DNA from: Bog-756 sp052326605
GTDB lineage: Bacteria > Actinomycetota > Acidimicrobiia > Acidimicrobiales > RAAP-2
Reading direction: 5' to 3'
Assembly (NCBI GenBank): GCA_052326605.1
Contig: JBKQMB010000023.1
Span: 62,001 to 126,000 of the forward strand
DNA: 64,000 nt
The notes under the pieces are model-generated. The model saw only the letters and a program-made list of their open reading frames with translations. It ran no database searches and was not told the DNA's origin. Below are positions 36,513 through 44,299 of the stretch, piece after piece (the stretch's first letter is position 1; every line of letters starts with the position of its first letter). A program made the position numbers and the translations under genes.

Positions 36513-37066
36513 GGGACCTCACCACCGGTGAGGAGACCCCGGGTGGCGACGATCCGGCATCGAGGGAGCACGATGCGGACCGACCGACCCGTCTGCCCGG
36601 GGCGGTGGAGTCGACGCCCCGCAGCGCCCTGGTGGGGTTCATGTCGGTGCCGGTCCATCGGCTCGTGCCGATCCGCCGGTCCACCCTGCTGATGGCCGTG
36701 GCGTTCCTGGGCTTCGGGACCTGGTGCTACCTGTACCCACCATCGTCCGTGGTGGTGGTTCCCCCGGGAGGGTCCGTGGTTATCCCGGGCGTCATTCCGG
36801 GGACCACCACGACCACCACGACCACTCTTCCGCCGACCACCACGACCACGACCACCACGTCGCCCTCCAGGTCGTCGAGCACCTCGACCACGGCGCCCGG
36901 CTCGGCATCGTCGACCACGACCACCACCACGGCGCCTGGCTCGGCATCGTCGACCACCACCAGCAAGGTGCCCTCCGGCTCCACCACGACCACCTCGACC
37001 ACCCCGGGCGGAACGGGCGGAACGGGCGGAACGGGCGGAACGGGCCAGACCACCACCACTCCCTGA
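36509..37066 (+). CDS. Membrane-anchored Thr/Ser-rich protein
   Basis: Protein of 185 residues without a recognised domain. A cytoplasmic N-terminus of about 60 residues, rich in charged residues, is followed by one helix (TLLMAVAFLGFGTWCYLYP, about 69-87) and a long external part of almost pure Thr, Ser, Pro and Gly, including runs of Thr and a GGT repeat. It probably forms a glycosylatable stalk at the cell surface. The GTG at 36509 overlaps the MscS stop, so it is cotranscribed with the channel. The low-complexity tail makes sequence matches unreliable. Confidence 0.7.
   Translation: MRDLTTGEETPGGDDPASREHDADRPTRLPGAVESTPRSALVGFMSVPVHRLVPIRRSTLLMAVAFLGFGTWCYLYPPSSVVVVPPGGSVVIPGVIPGTTTTTTTTLPPTTTTTTTTSPSRSSSTSTTAPGSASSTTTTTTAPGSASSTTTSKVPSGSTTTTSTTPGGTGGTGGTGGTGQTTTTP
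37007..37042 (+). repeat. Four 9-bp tandem repeats coding GGT
   Basis: The unit GGCGGAACG occurs four times in a row (37007-37042) and codes for Gly-Gly-Thr near the C-terminus of the Thr-rich protein. Such short coding repeats are prone to length change. Confidence 0.85.
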
Positions 37067-37080
37067 TCGGGTCGGGCCGG

Positions 37081-37109
37081 CCCGCCGCGGGGTCGTCCGC
37101 GACGGCGGG
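37081..37109. terminator. Hairpin between convergent Thr-rich genes
   Basis: CCCGCCG (37081-37087) and CGGCGGG (37103-37109) pair around a 15-base loop in the 47-base gap between two convergent genes. It lacks a T-tract, but its place suits a bidirectional terminator. Confidence 0.45.
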
Positions 37110-37113
37110 CGCC

Positions 37114-37317
37114 TCAGGGCGTCGTCGGCACCGGTGAGCTCGTCGTCGTGGTCGTCGTCGTGGTTGTGGTGGACGGAGGGAGGAGCCTGTTGATGGCACG
37201 GGTCTCGTTGCGGTAGCTGGGCGCGGCCTTGAGCAGGGTCACCGCGTCGCCCACCACCATCCCCACCACGACCCCCACGGCAAGGGCGATCGCCACCAGG
37301 TGTCGGGGGCGGCCCAC
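37114..37317 (-). CDS. Small membrane protein with poly-Thr tail
   Basis: Protein of 67 residues: a short basic N-terminus, one helix (LVAIALAVGVVVGMVVGDAV) and a C-terminus ending in a run of ten Thr followed by SSPVPTTP. The middle (LLKAAPSYRNETRAINRLLP) is hydrophilic. GTG 37317 follows the LLM stop by two bases, so it is the last gene of the operon starting at 41812. I do not recognise a family. It faces a convergent gene that also codes for a Thr-rich tail. Confidence 0.6.
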   Translation of the reverse strand: MGRPRHLVAIALAVGVVVGMVVGDAVTLLKAAPSYRNETRAINRLLPPSTTTTTTTTTTSSPVPTTP

Positions 37318-37319
37318 GC

Positions 37320-38300
37320 TCAGGAGCCCACCAGTGGCGCCACGTCGCTTCCGAAGGCGGCGATCTGATCGCACAGCTCGCCCACGCTGCGGGACGGGAA
37401 CCGGACCTGCACCTGTCCGACCCCGGCGTCGGCAAAGGTGCGCAGGTACTCGGCCAGCACTTCAGGCGGCCCGGCCACCGTGCCCGGGGGCAGCCGGAGG
37501 CCCGAGGGAGGCGCGCCGACATGGAGGAACTCGGAGAGGCCGCCGATGTCGAGGGGCGCCCCGTTGCGGTAGTCGTCGCGCAGGCCCTTCAGCTCGGCCA
37601 GGAGCTCCACATTGGGCCCGAGCGACTGCGGGAGCCAGCCGTCGGCGTAGCGGGCGGCCCGGCGGAGCGCGGCCGGGGAGGAGCCGCCGGCCCAGATGGG
37701 GGGTCGGGGAGTCTGCATCGGACGGGGCCTGAGCCCGAGTCCGCCGGCCTTCCATCTCGGGCCGGCCAGCTCGGGGAACTCCTCGGCTAGTCCCTTGGCC
37801 AGGCCGACGATGGCCTCGTCGGTGGCCGGTCCCCGATGGTCGAACTCGGGCCCCATCTGGTCGAACTCCTCGGCGACGTGGCCGGCCCCCACGCCGCAGA
37901 TGACACGGCCACCCGACAGCACGTCGACCGTGGCGAACTCCTTGGCCGCCCGCAGCGGATGCCGCAGCGCGACCACGTAGATGTGGGACAGGAGCCGGAT
38001 GTCGGTGGTGACCCCGGCCAGCCAGCCGAGAGTGGCGATGGTGTCGTACCAGGTGGTGCTCATGGCACCGGCCAGGCGGTCCGGGATGAAGGTGTGGTCG
38101 CAGACGCCGACGTAGAAGAAGCCGGCGGCCTCGCATGCCAGGGTGACCGCGGCCAGCTCGCCGGGCCCGGCCGCCTGCTCCCAGGGCTGGGCGTAGATGG
38201 TGGACTGCGACTGGACCGGGAGCTGCATGCCGAACACCGTGCGGTCGGCGGGCAGCACGGTGACCACGTCCGCCGGCGGGGGGATCGGGCGGTTGCTCAT
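37320..38300 (-). CDS. LLM-class (probably F420-dependent) oxidoreductase
   Basis: Luciferase-like TIM-barrel oxidoreductase of 326 residues. Supporting segments are FGMQLPVQSQSTIYAQPWEQ, YVGVCDHTFIPDRLAGAMST, LLSHIYVVALRHPLRAAKEF and VLSGGRVICGVGAGHVAEEF, typical of F420-dependent members in actinobacteria; flavin use cannot be excluded. It lies 4 bases after an acyl-CoA dehydrogenase gene in the operon 41812-37114, so it may reduce or oxidise an intermediate of the same acyl-CoA pathway. ATG 38300 is the start. Confidence 0.88.
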   Translation of the reverse strand: MSNRPIPPPADVVTVLPADRTVFGMQLPVQSQSTIYAQPWEQAAGPGELAAVTLACEAAGFFYVGVCDHTFIPDRLAGAMSTTWYDTIATLGWLAGVTTDIRLLSHIYVVALRHPLRAAKEFATVDVLSGGRVICGVGAGHVAEEFDQMGPEFDHRGPATDEAIVGLAKGLAEEFPELAGPRWKAGGLGLRPRPMQTPRPPIWAGGSSPAALRRAARYADGWLPQSLGPNVELLAELKGLRDDYRNGAPLDIGGLSEFLHVGAPPSGLRLPPGTVAGPPEVLAEYLRTFADAGVGQVQVRFPSRSVGELCDQIAAFGSDVAPLVGS

Positions 38301-38304
38301 CGGA

Positions 38305-39321
38305 TCAGCGTACGCCCCGGCCCGACTCGGCCAACGACTCGGCCAACGACTCGGCCAGGGCGCCCTCGGTCCCGAACTCGGTGGCCAGGACCCGGGCCCG
38401 CTTGTAGGCCAGGTGGGCCGGAACCTCCCAGGTGAAGCCCATGCCACCGTGGACCTGGATGCACGATCGCCCGTTGGCGACGGCGGCCTCGTCGGCCAGC
38501 AGCTTGGCCCCTGCCACGGCCACCAGGGCGTCACCCACGTCAGGCTGGTCGACCGTCACGGCGGCGGCGTGGACGGCGCAGCGGGCTACTTCGGTGCGTA
38601 CGGCCATGTCTGCGCACAGGTGCTTGATCGCCTGGAACCCCCCGATCGGGCGGCCGAACTGCCGCCGCTGTTTGGCGTACTCGACGGCCAGCTCCGTGGT
38701 CCACGCCGCCATCCCGATCTGGAGCGCAGCGGTGAGCACGGCGCCGTCCCGCCTCCACCAGGCGGCGATCTCCGGTCCGGCCACCGGGGTGCCCTCCGGC
38801 AGCTCCGGCACGACCCACACCGGCGTGAGCGGGTCCATCGGCCGCTTCAACCGGGTGGCGTCCAGTGAGGCGGGGTCCACCGAGGCGACCCCGGTGTCCG
38901 ACAGGAGCAACAGGACGTCCAGGTCCCCCAGGTGCTCGATGATCACCGGGACCACGCCGGCCGCCTCCGGTCGGTCCGGGTCGGGACGTTCGACCAGGCC
39001 CGCCACCACCGAACCGTCGTCGGCCCCGTCGATCAACCCGGCGGCGAGGTGGGAGGCCACCAACGGGCCCGGCAGGAGGGCCCGACCCAGCTCCTCGAAG
39101 ACCAGGGCGGCCTCGGCCAGCCCCAATCCCACGCCTCCGGCCTCCTCGGCCAGGCACAGGTTGAAGACGCCGGCGTCCCCGAGCTGCCGCCACCCGGCCC
39201 GGTCGACGACCCGTTCGGTCGATTCGGGCAGTCGCACCTGCTCGAGCGGGAACTGACCGGCGCACAGGCGCCGCACCCCCTCGGCCAGCTCGGCCTGGAA
39301 CTCGGTCAGTTCGAAGTCCAT
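38305..39321 (-). CDS. Acyl-CoA dehydrogenase, subunit of a heteromeric pair
   Basis: Acyl-CoA dehydrogenase of 338 residues, shorter than the usual 380-400. It starts MDFELTEFQAELAEGVRRLC and keeps the FAD/acyl-CoA C-terminal helices: VEYAKQRRQFGRPIGGFQAI, then IQVHGGMGFTWEVPAHLAYK. It follows a second acyl-CoA dehydrogenase gene by 9 bases; in mycobacterial steroid degradation such adjacent pairs form alpha2beta2 enzymes in which only one subunit carries the catalytic base. The C-terminus is extended by a LAES repeat. Confidence 0.9.
   Translation of the reverse strand: MDFELTEFQAELAEGVRRLCAGQFPLEQVRLPESTERVVDRAGWRQLGDAGVFNLCLAEEAGGVGLGLAEAALVFEELGRALLPGPLVASHLAAGLIDGADDGSVVAGLVERPDPDRPEAAGVVPVIIEHLGDLDVLLLLSDTGVASVDPASLDATRLKRPMDPLTPVWVVPELPEGTPVAGPEIAAWWRRDGAVLTAALQIGMAAWTTELAVEYAKQRRQFGRPIGGFQAIKHLCADMAVRTEVARCAVHAAAVTVDQPDVGDALVAVAGAKLLADEAAVANGRSCIQVHGGMGFTWEVPAHLAYKRARVLATEFGTEGALAESLAESLAESGRGVR
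38324..38359 (-). repeat. Three 12-bp tandem repeats in an acyl-CoA dehydrogenase C-terminus
   Basis: On the plus strand GACTCGGCCAAC occurs at 38324 and 38336, and a variant at 38348. It codes for LAES repeats at the end of the dehydrogenase. The period keeps the frame, so it has simply lengthened the C-terminus. Confidence 0.8.
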
Positions 39322-39330
39322 GTCCCGTCC

Positions 39331-40566
39331 CTACGTTCGCTGCCGGGTCGGTTCGCGCTCAGCGCCGCCAGTGGACACCGGCTCCTTGGGGAGACCGAGG
39401 ATCCGCTCGCCGACGATGTTCCGCTGGATCTGCGAGGTGCCTGCGGCGATGGTCAGGGAGATCCCCCGGATCCAGTCCTCCACCATGGTCTCGGCCGGTA
39501 GCGGGCCCTCGAGGTCGAGGCCCTCGATGTCGTCGGCGGCGAGCCCGGCCCGTCCGAGCAGCGCCAACGAGAACTCACCGAGCCTCTGCCTCGTCTCGGA
39601 GTAGGCCAGCTTGAAGAAGGTGCCGCCCACGCCGGGGATGCCGGTCCGGGCGGCCTGGGAGACGTTGCGCTTGGTGAGTGCCCACAGGGCGTCGAGCTCG
39701 GCACGGAGGTGGCCGGCCTGGCGTCGGACTCCGGGGTCCGTCCACGCCCCGGTCCGCTGCGCCAGGGCGACCGCGCTCGACAGCAGCTCGATGGCCTCGA
39801 GCAGGTCGCCGACGAAGGCCGTCCCGCGCTCGAAGCTCAAGGTCACCATGGTCACCCTCCACCCGTCGTTCTCCTCCCCGACGCGGTTGGCCACCGGCAC
39901 CCGCACCTCGTCGAGGAAGATCTCCGCGAACTCGGTGGAACCGGCGATCGTGGTGAGCGGCCGGATCTCGACCCCCGGGGTGTCCATGGTCAGGATCAGC
40001 CACGAGATCCCGCGATGGCGGCTGTCGTCGGCCCCGGTCCGGACCAACAGCTCGCAGTAGTCGGCCACCTCGGCGTGGGAGGTCCAGATCTTCGAGCCGG
40101 TGACGACGTAGTCGTCGCCGTCCCGGACCCCCCGGGTGCGCAGGGACGCCAGGTCGCTGCCGGCGTCCGGTTCGGAGAACCCCTGGCACCACACCTCGTC
40201 ACCCTGGAGGATGGGGGGCAGGAAACGACGCCGCTGCTCGGGGGTCCCCTCGGCGATGATGGTCGGGCCGGCGTGGAGCAGGCCCACGAAGTTGACGCCC
40301 ACGTAGGGCGCCCGGGCCCGCTCGAGCTCCTCTTTGAAGATGAGCTCCTCGACGGGGGACGAGCCGCTACCGCCGCCTTCGACCGGCCAGTCGATGCCGG
40401 CGTAGCCGGCGTCGAACAGCAGGCGCTGCCAGTGGGTGTCGTAGGCTCGCCGCCCCGGCCAGTCGTGGGGAGACGGCTTGGGGGGCAGTCCGGGGAGGGT
40501 GGTCTCGAGCCAGCTGCGCAGCTCCCCTCGGAACGCCTGTTCCGCGTCGGTGTACCGCAGGTCCAC
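39331..40566 (-). CDS. Acyl-CoA dehydrogenase, partner subunit
   Basis: Acyl-CoA dehydrogenase of 411 residues. It begins MDLRYTDAEQAFRGELRSWL and has the FAD-binding WCQGFSEPDAGSDLASLRTR and GSKIWTSHAEVADYCELLVR, with STEFAEIFLDEVRVP in the middle and a C-terminal NIVGERILGLPKEP. It pairs with the gene just downstream. It closely resembles the layout of the 47594-48784 gene, so both pairs may act on related substrates, for example steroid side chains or rings. The GTG start at 40566 follows the amidohydrolase gene by 46 bases. Confidence 0.92.
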   Translation of the reverse strand: MDLRYTDAEQAFRGELRSWLETTLPGLPPKPSPHDWPGRRAYDTHWQRLLFDAGYAGIDWPVEGGGSGSSPVEELIFKEELERARAPYVGVNFVGLLHAGPTIIAEGTPEQRRRFLPPILQGDEVWCQGFSEPDAGSDLASLRTRGVRDGDDYVVTGSKIWTSHAEVADYCELLVRTGADDSRHRGISWLILTMDTPGVEIRPLTTIAGSTEFAEIFLDEVRVPVANRVGEENDGWRVTMVTLSFERGTAFVGDLLEAIELLSSAVALAQRTGAWTDPGVRRQAGHLRAELDALWALTKRNVSQAARTGIPGVGGTFFKLAYSETRQRLGEFSLALLGRAGLAADDIEGLDLEGPLPAETMVEDWIRGISLTIAAGTSQIQRNIVGERILGLPKEPVSTGGAEREPTRQRT

Positions 40567-40612
40567 GGGAGGGCGCTCTACGTCCGGGGGATGACGTGAC
40601 GTCCCTGCGGGG

Positions 40613-41812
40613 TCACGTGAAGTCGAGGCCGTAGAGCTTGATGGCGTTGCCCCGGAGGATCTTGTACCGCTCGTCGTCGGTGAGGTCCTTCATCTGCTTT
40701 TCGGCGATCTGGCGGGTGTGGGGCCAGGTGGAGTCCGAGTGGGGGTAGTCCGACTCGTAGGTGATGTTGTCCACGCCGATCTCGTGGACCGAGCGGAGGC
40801 CGTGGGCGTCGTCGAAGAAGCACCCGTAGATCTGCCGGTGGAAGTAGGTGGACGGCGGCTCGGGGACGATGTCCGCCACGCCGCCCCATCCCCGGTTCTC
40901 CTCCCAGACCTTGTCGGCCCGCTCGAGGATGTAGGGGATCCACCCGATCTGCCCCTCGGCGTAGGCCAGCTTCAGCTCGGGGAAGCGGACCAGCACTCCC
41001 GAGAACATGAAGTCGACCATGGAGAAGGTGGCGTTGGTGTGGGTCAGCGTCGATCCGACGGCCGGTGGCGCGTCCGCCGACGTGGACGGCATCTTCGAGG
41101 ACGAGCCGATGTGCATGTTGACCACCGTGCCCGTCTCGGCGCAGGCCCGGAAGAAGGGATCCCAGTAGTGACCCGGATCGTGCACCGAGGGCAGCCCGAG
41201 GAACGGCGGGATCTCGCTGAAGCACACGGCGCGCACGCCCCGCGCCGCGTTGCGCCGGACCTCCTCGGCGGCCAGCTCGGCGTCCCACAGTGGAACGATG
41301 ATGAGGGGGATCAGCCTGCCCTTGGCCTCGGGCCCGCACCACTCCTCGACCATCCAGTCGTTGTAGGCCTTGACGCACAGCTGGCCGAGCTCCTTGTCCT
41401 CGGCCTCGGTGAAGGTCTGGCCGCAGAACCGAGGGAAGGTGGGAAAGCAGAGCGATGCCTCGAGGTGGTTGAGGTCCATGTCCTCGAGGCGGGGGGGGAC
41501 CAGGTACGAGCCCGGACGCATGTCCTCGTAGGTGATGCCGCGCATGGTGACCTCGTCGCGGGGCACGCCCACCGCGGAATCGACCCTGAGCAGCGGACGC
41601 TTCAGGTCTTCGTAGTACCACCAGTCGGTGGGCACTCCCTCCGAGCCCGGCTTGACCGTGAGCTTGCCGCCGATGAACGTGATCTCGCCCATCGGTGCCC
41701 GGACCACCCGTGGGCCGATCTCGTGGTACTTCTTCGGGAGGCGGTCCACCCAGACGTTGGCGGGCTCGACGACGTGGTCGTCGACGGAGATGATCATCGG
41801 CAGGTCGGCCAT
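40613..41812 (-). CDS. Amidohydrolase-2 family metal-dependent hydrolase
   Basis: TIM-barrel amidohydrolase of 399 residues. The N-terminal IISVDDHVVEPANVWVDRLP is the usual start of this group (metal Asp/His near SVDDH), followed by VVNMHIGSSS, ELKLAYAEGQIGWIPYILER and ITYESDYPHSDSTWPHTR with the last metal Asp. Relatives include ACMSD-like decarboxylases and hydrolases of aromatic or steroid pathways. ATG 41812 follows GAGGGG. It heads an operon of five genes down to 37114, and an exact CTGAC-N5-GTCAG site lies 22 bases before its start. Confidence 0.9.
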   Translation of the reverse strand: MADLPMIISVDDHVVEPANVWVDRLPKKYHEIGPRVVRAPMGEITFIGGKLTVKPGSEGVPTDWWYYEDLKRPLLRVDSAVGVPRDEVTMRGITYEDMRPGSYLVPPRLEDMDLNHLEASLCFPTFPRFCGQTFTEAEDKELGQLCVKAYNDWMVEEWCGPEAKGRLIPLIIVPLWDAELAAEEVRRNAARGVRAVCFSEIPPFLGLPSVHDPGHYWDPFFRACAETGTVVNMHIGSSSKMPSTSADAPPAVGSTLTHTNATFSMVDFMFSGVLVRFPELKLAYAEGQIGWIPYILERADKVWEENRGWGGVADIVPEPPSTYFHRQIYGCFFDDAHGLRSVHEIGVDNITYESDYPHSDSTWPHTRQIAEKQMKDLTDDERYKILRGNAIKLYGLDFT

Positions 41813-41833
41813 GGGGCGAGTGTACCCCTCGTT

Positions 41834-41848
41834 CTGACGGTGTGTCAG
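41834..41848. promoter_or_regulatory. Putative operator, CTGAC-N5-GTCAG family (site 4)
   Basis: CTGACGGTGTGTCAG, an exact match to the consensus, 22 bases upstream of the amidohydrolase start at 41812. This spacing would place it over the promoter or leader of the five-gene operon, where a bound repressor would block expression. Confidence 0.68.
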
Positions 41849-41867
41849 GTGAGGCGGGCGCCGCCGC

Positions 41868-42677
41868 TCACACCATGGCGACGCCACCGTTGGGTCGGAT
41901 CACCTGGCCTGTCATGAAGCGGGAGGCGTCGGAGGCCAGGTAGAGGACGGCAGCGGCGATGTCCTCGGGCTCCCCGATCTTCCGCAAGGGGGTGAACCTG
42001 CGCATGGGCCCGATCACCGCCTCCTGCAACTCCTCGTCGACCGTTCCGTCGGGCCGTACGAAGTAGCGCCCGGTCATGGCGGTGAGCACGAACCCCGGGG
42101 CCACCGCGTTGACCCGCACCCCCAATTTCCCGATCTCCACAGCCAGCGATTTGGTCATCTGCACGACGCCGGCCTTGCAGATGGCGTAGGTCGCGATGTT
42201 GGGGCTGGGAGCGTCGGCGGCTGCCGACGAGGTGTTGATGATGCTGCCCCCCTCGGCCTGGGTGACCATGACCCGGCCTGCGGCCTGGCAGCCGAAGAAC
42301 ACACCCTTGAGGTTCACCGACAGGATCCGGTCGAGGTCCTCCTCGCCGGCTTCGAGGAACGGTCCCTCGACCATGATGCCGGCGATGTTGCACCAGATGT
42401 GGATGCCGCCCCGCTCGGCGGCGACCCGCTCGGCGAGGGCATCGACGCCGCTTCTGTCCGAGACGTCGAGGGTCACCCCTTCGCCGGTGCCGCCGGCGGC
42501 CGCGATCTGCCGGGCGGTCGCCGCCGCGCCCTCCTCGTTGATGTCCGCACACACGACTGCAGCCCCGGCCCCGGCCAGCGCCAGGGCACTCGCCCTGCCG
42601 ATGCCACTGCCCGCCCCGGTGACCACGGCGACCTTGCCGTCGACACGGAACGATTCGATGAGCGTGGTGGCTTCCAT
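41868..42677 (-). CDS. Short-chain dehydrogenase/reductase
   Basis: Classical SDR of 269 residues. The cofactor motif is VVTGAGSGIGRASALALAGA, the structural motif is NIAGIM (variant of NNAG), the catalytic Ser is in INTSSAAADAP and the Tyr-Lys pair in YAICKAGVVQMTKSL. C-terminal GQVIRPNGGVAMV fits the family. CADINEE after the first beta strands suggests NAD rather than NADP. It may oxidise a steroid or acyl alcohol. ATG 42677 has CAGGGA upstream. It lies 55 bases upstream of the amidohydrolase operon but the putative operator between them suggests separate control. Confidence 0.92.
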   Translation of the reverse strand: MEATTLIESFRVDGKVAVVTGAGSGIGRASALALAGAGAAVVCADINEEGAAATARQIAAAGGTGEGVTLDVSDRSGVDALAERVAAERGGIHIWCNIAGIMVEGPFLEAGEEDLDRILSVNLKGVFFGCQAAGRVMVTQAEGGSIINTSSAAADAPSPNIATYAICKAGVVQMTKSLAVEIGKLGVRVNAVAPGFVLTAMTGRYFVRPDGTVDEELQEAVIGPMRRFTPLRKIGEPEDIAAAVLYLASDASRFMTGQVIRPNGGVAMV

Positions 42678-42807
42678 GGCGGGTCCCTGACCTTTCCGAT
42701 GCGACTCCGATGCGGACATCGCGGTACCGGCGGCCGTGTGTGGCGGGCGACGGGCCGGATGACCCGAACAGTAGGCCAGCGCGCCGATCGGCCGATGCGT
42801 GCGGGAA

Positions 42808-43959
42808 TCACGACGCAGAGGAGGTGCCCGCCCAACCCGCCCCCAGGGCGCTGCCCACGCCGCCGCCCTCGTCGTCGATCGGCGCGCCGGGCCCGGAGGC
42901 CATGATGTCCCCCACACCGGGGAGCTGGTCTCCCCCAACCGGCCGCATCGTCGCGGCGATGGCCCTTGTCACCGCCGAGGCAATCCGCTTGTGGCCTTCG
43001 TCGCCAGGGTGGATCCCATCGGGGAGGTGCTCATCGCCGACGATCCCCTCGCCCGCCACCAGGGACAGCGCCGTGTCGCCGGACATGATCCGGCTGCGGG
43101 TCACCGACTCGATGGTGTGCCGGATGTCGGCGAGTGAGGCGCCGAGTTTGTTGGGCACCTGCTCGGCATCGGGGCGGCGGACCGGGCTGAGGATCACCAC
43201 CGGCGTGGTCGGATGGCCCAGGCGTATCACGTCGAGGAACCCGTGGAGGTTGGCGGCGACCATGGCGGCACTGTGCGGGGTGCGGCTCCAGCAGCTTGCG
43301 CCATAGGCGACGGTGACGACCTCGGCCGTCAGCCCGGCGATGTGCTCGGCCGAGGGGATCTCCCCGCAACCGGCGACGGCGTAGCCGAGGTTGACTACGT
43401 CGAGGCCGGCCTTTCGGGCCGTGATGGCCGCCCAGGTGTGGGACGGCCCGGAGGCGACCCACCCCTGGGTGCCGGAGTCGCCGTAGGCGATCCAGCGGGG
43501 CAGTGCCGGTGCCGGGACGATCTCGCCCCTCACCGCGGTGAGCGACAGGATCAGTGGATGCATCCCCTCCGGGAGGTAGATGACCGCCGGCTTGTCGGGT
43601 GGGTCGGTGCCGAGGGACAGGCGGATCAGCCCGTCGCCGAGCACCGCCTCCTCCTCGCACACCTTCCGGCCGTTGCGCCACACGGAGAAGACGATGCCCG
43701 CCCCGTCGCCCCGGTAGCCGAGGTCGCCCGACGTGGTGCGGTAGGCGATGTCGATGGCCCGGGCATCGCCTACCAGCTCGATGCGCACGCCCGCCGGCAC
43801 GGTGGCCGCGTGCCACAGATCGGACGCGAGCCTGGACGTGTCGGTGGGATCGGCTCGCGGGTAGGGAACCTCGCCTGCGGCCGGATAGGGGGCTCCCCGG
43901 ATGAACGCCTCGGGTTGGCTCGGACGTGGGGTCACGGCGAGTGTCGCTTCATCCGGCAC
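42808..43959 (-). CDS. SGNH/GDSL hydrolase
   Basis: Esterase-like protein of about 383 residues. An N-terminal beta-rich domain (about 1-165; contains IAYRTTSGDLGYRGDGAGIV) is followed by an SGNH domain with block I AYGDSGTQGW (Ser nucleophile), block II NLGYAVAGCGE, block III VAYGASCWS and block V PDGIHPGDEGHKRIA with Asp and His. No clear signal peptide. The start is uncertain: GTG 43959 has AGGA directly adjacent, which is poor spacing, and GTG 43935 is another choice. Upstream lie two AATACCACTC repeats. Confidence 0.82.
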   Translation of the reverse strand: MPDEATLAVTPRPSQPEAFIRGAPYPAAGEVPYPRADPTDTSRLASDLWHAATVPAGVRIELVGDARAIDIAYRTTSGDLGYRGDGAGIVFSVWRNGRKVCEEEAVLGDGLIRLSLGTDPPDKPAVIYLPEGMHPLILSLTAVRGEIVPAPALPRWIAYGDSGTQGWVASGPSHTWAAITARKAGLDVVNLGYAVAGCGEIPSAEHIAGLTAEVVTVAYGASCWSRTPHSAAMVAANLHGFLDVIRLGHPTTPVVILSPVRRPDAEQVPNKLGASLADIRHTIESVTRSRIMSGDTALSLVAGEGIVGDEHLPDGIHPGDEGHKRIASAVTRAIAATMRPVGGDQLPGVGDIMASGPGAPIDDEGGGVGSALGAGWAGTSSAS

Positions 43960-43974
43960 TCCTGTCAGGGGTTG

Positions 43975-44013
43975 AATACCACTCTCCGTAGTGGCGTGAC
44001 CACAATACCACTC
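43975..44013 (-). promoter_or_regulatory. Two GAGTGGTATT repeats upstream of the SGNH gene
   Basis: On the minus strand GAGTGGTATT occurs at 44013-44004 and 43984-43975, 29 bases apart, upstream of the SGNH start. The 16-base stretch ACGGAGAGTGGTATTC (43990-43975) is found again on the plus strand at 44259-44274 before the divergent CHAP gene. The shared sequence suggests a common regulator or promoter element for both genes in this 340-base gap, which holds no other gene that I can support. Confidence 0.55.
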
Positions 44014-44258
44014 ATCATGAGATTGGCCACCTGGATCCTCGGATGGCCGGACCGGCCGGTGGGGTCGGCCGCCGCCTGGCCGAACGGAGAGGTCCGCCAG
44101 CACGTCTTCGGGTGGGCGCACGACAAAAGTCACAGTTGAACAGGGAGTTCGAGATTGTCACGAAAAGTTCTCGCCATGGCCTTCCCCAAGCGCCGCTTGA
44201 GTGCGTACCATGGTCCGGCGTGCCGGTTCTCCGGGCGATCAGGACGTCCACTACATGA

Positions 44259-44274
44259 CGGAGAGTGGTATTCC
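44259..44274 (+). promoter_or_regulatory. Plus-strand copy of the GAGTGGTATT element
   Basis: ACGGAGAGTGGTATTC at 44259-44274, 26 bases before the CHAP-gene start at 44300, matches 16 of 16 bases of the minus-strand copy at 43990-43975. Each copy points toward its own gene, as a promoter element or leader element would. Confidence 0.55.
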
Positions 44275-44299
44275 AGCTGTGTCGGAGCGGAGGTTTCAG

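Noticed and set aside
40590..40620. GTGAC...GTCAC inverted repeat near the amidohydrolase 3' end as another regulon site
   Set aside because: It lies at the end of a coding region inside an operon, has a different core and spacing, and does not match CTGAC-N5-GTCAG.
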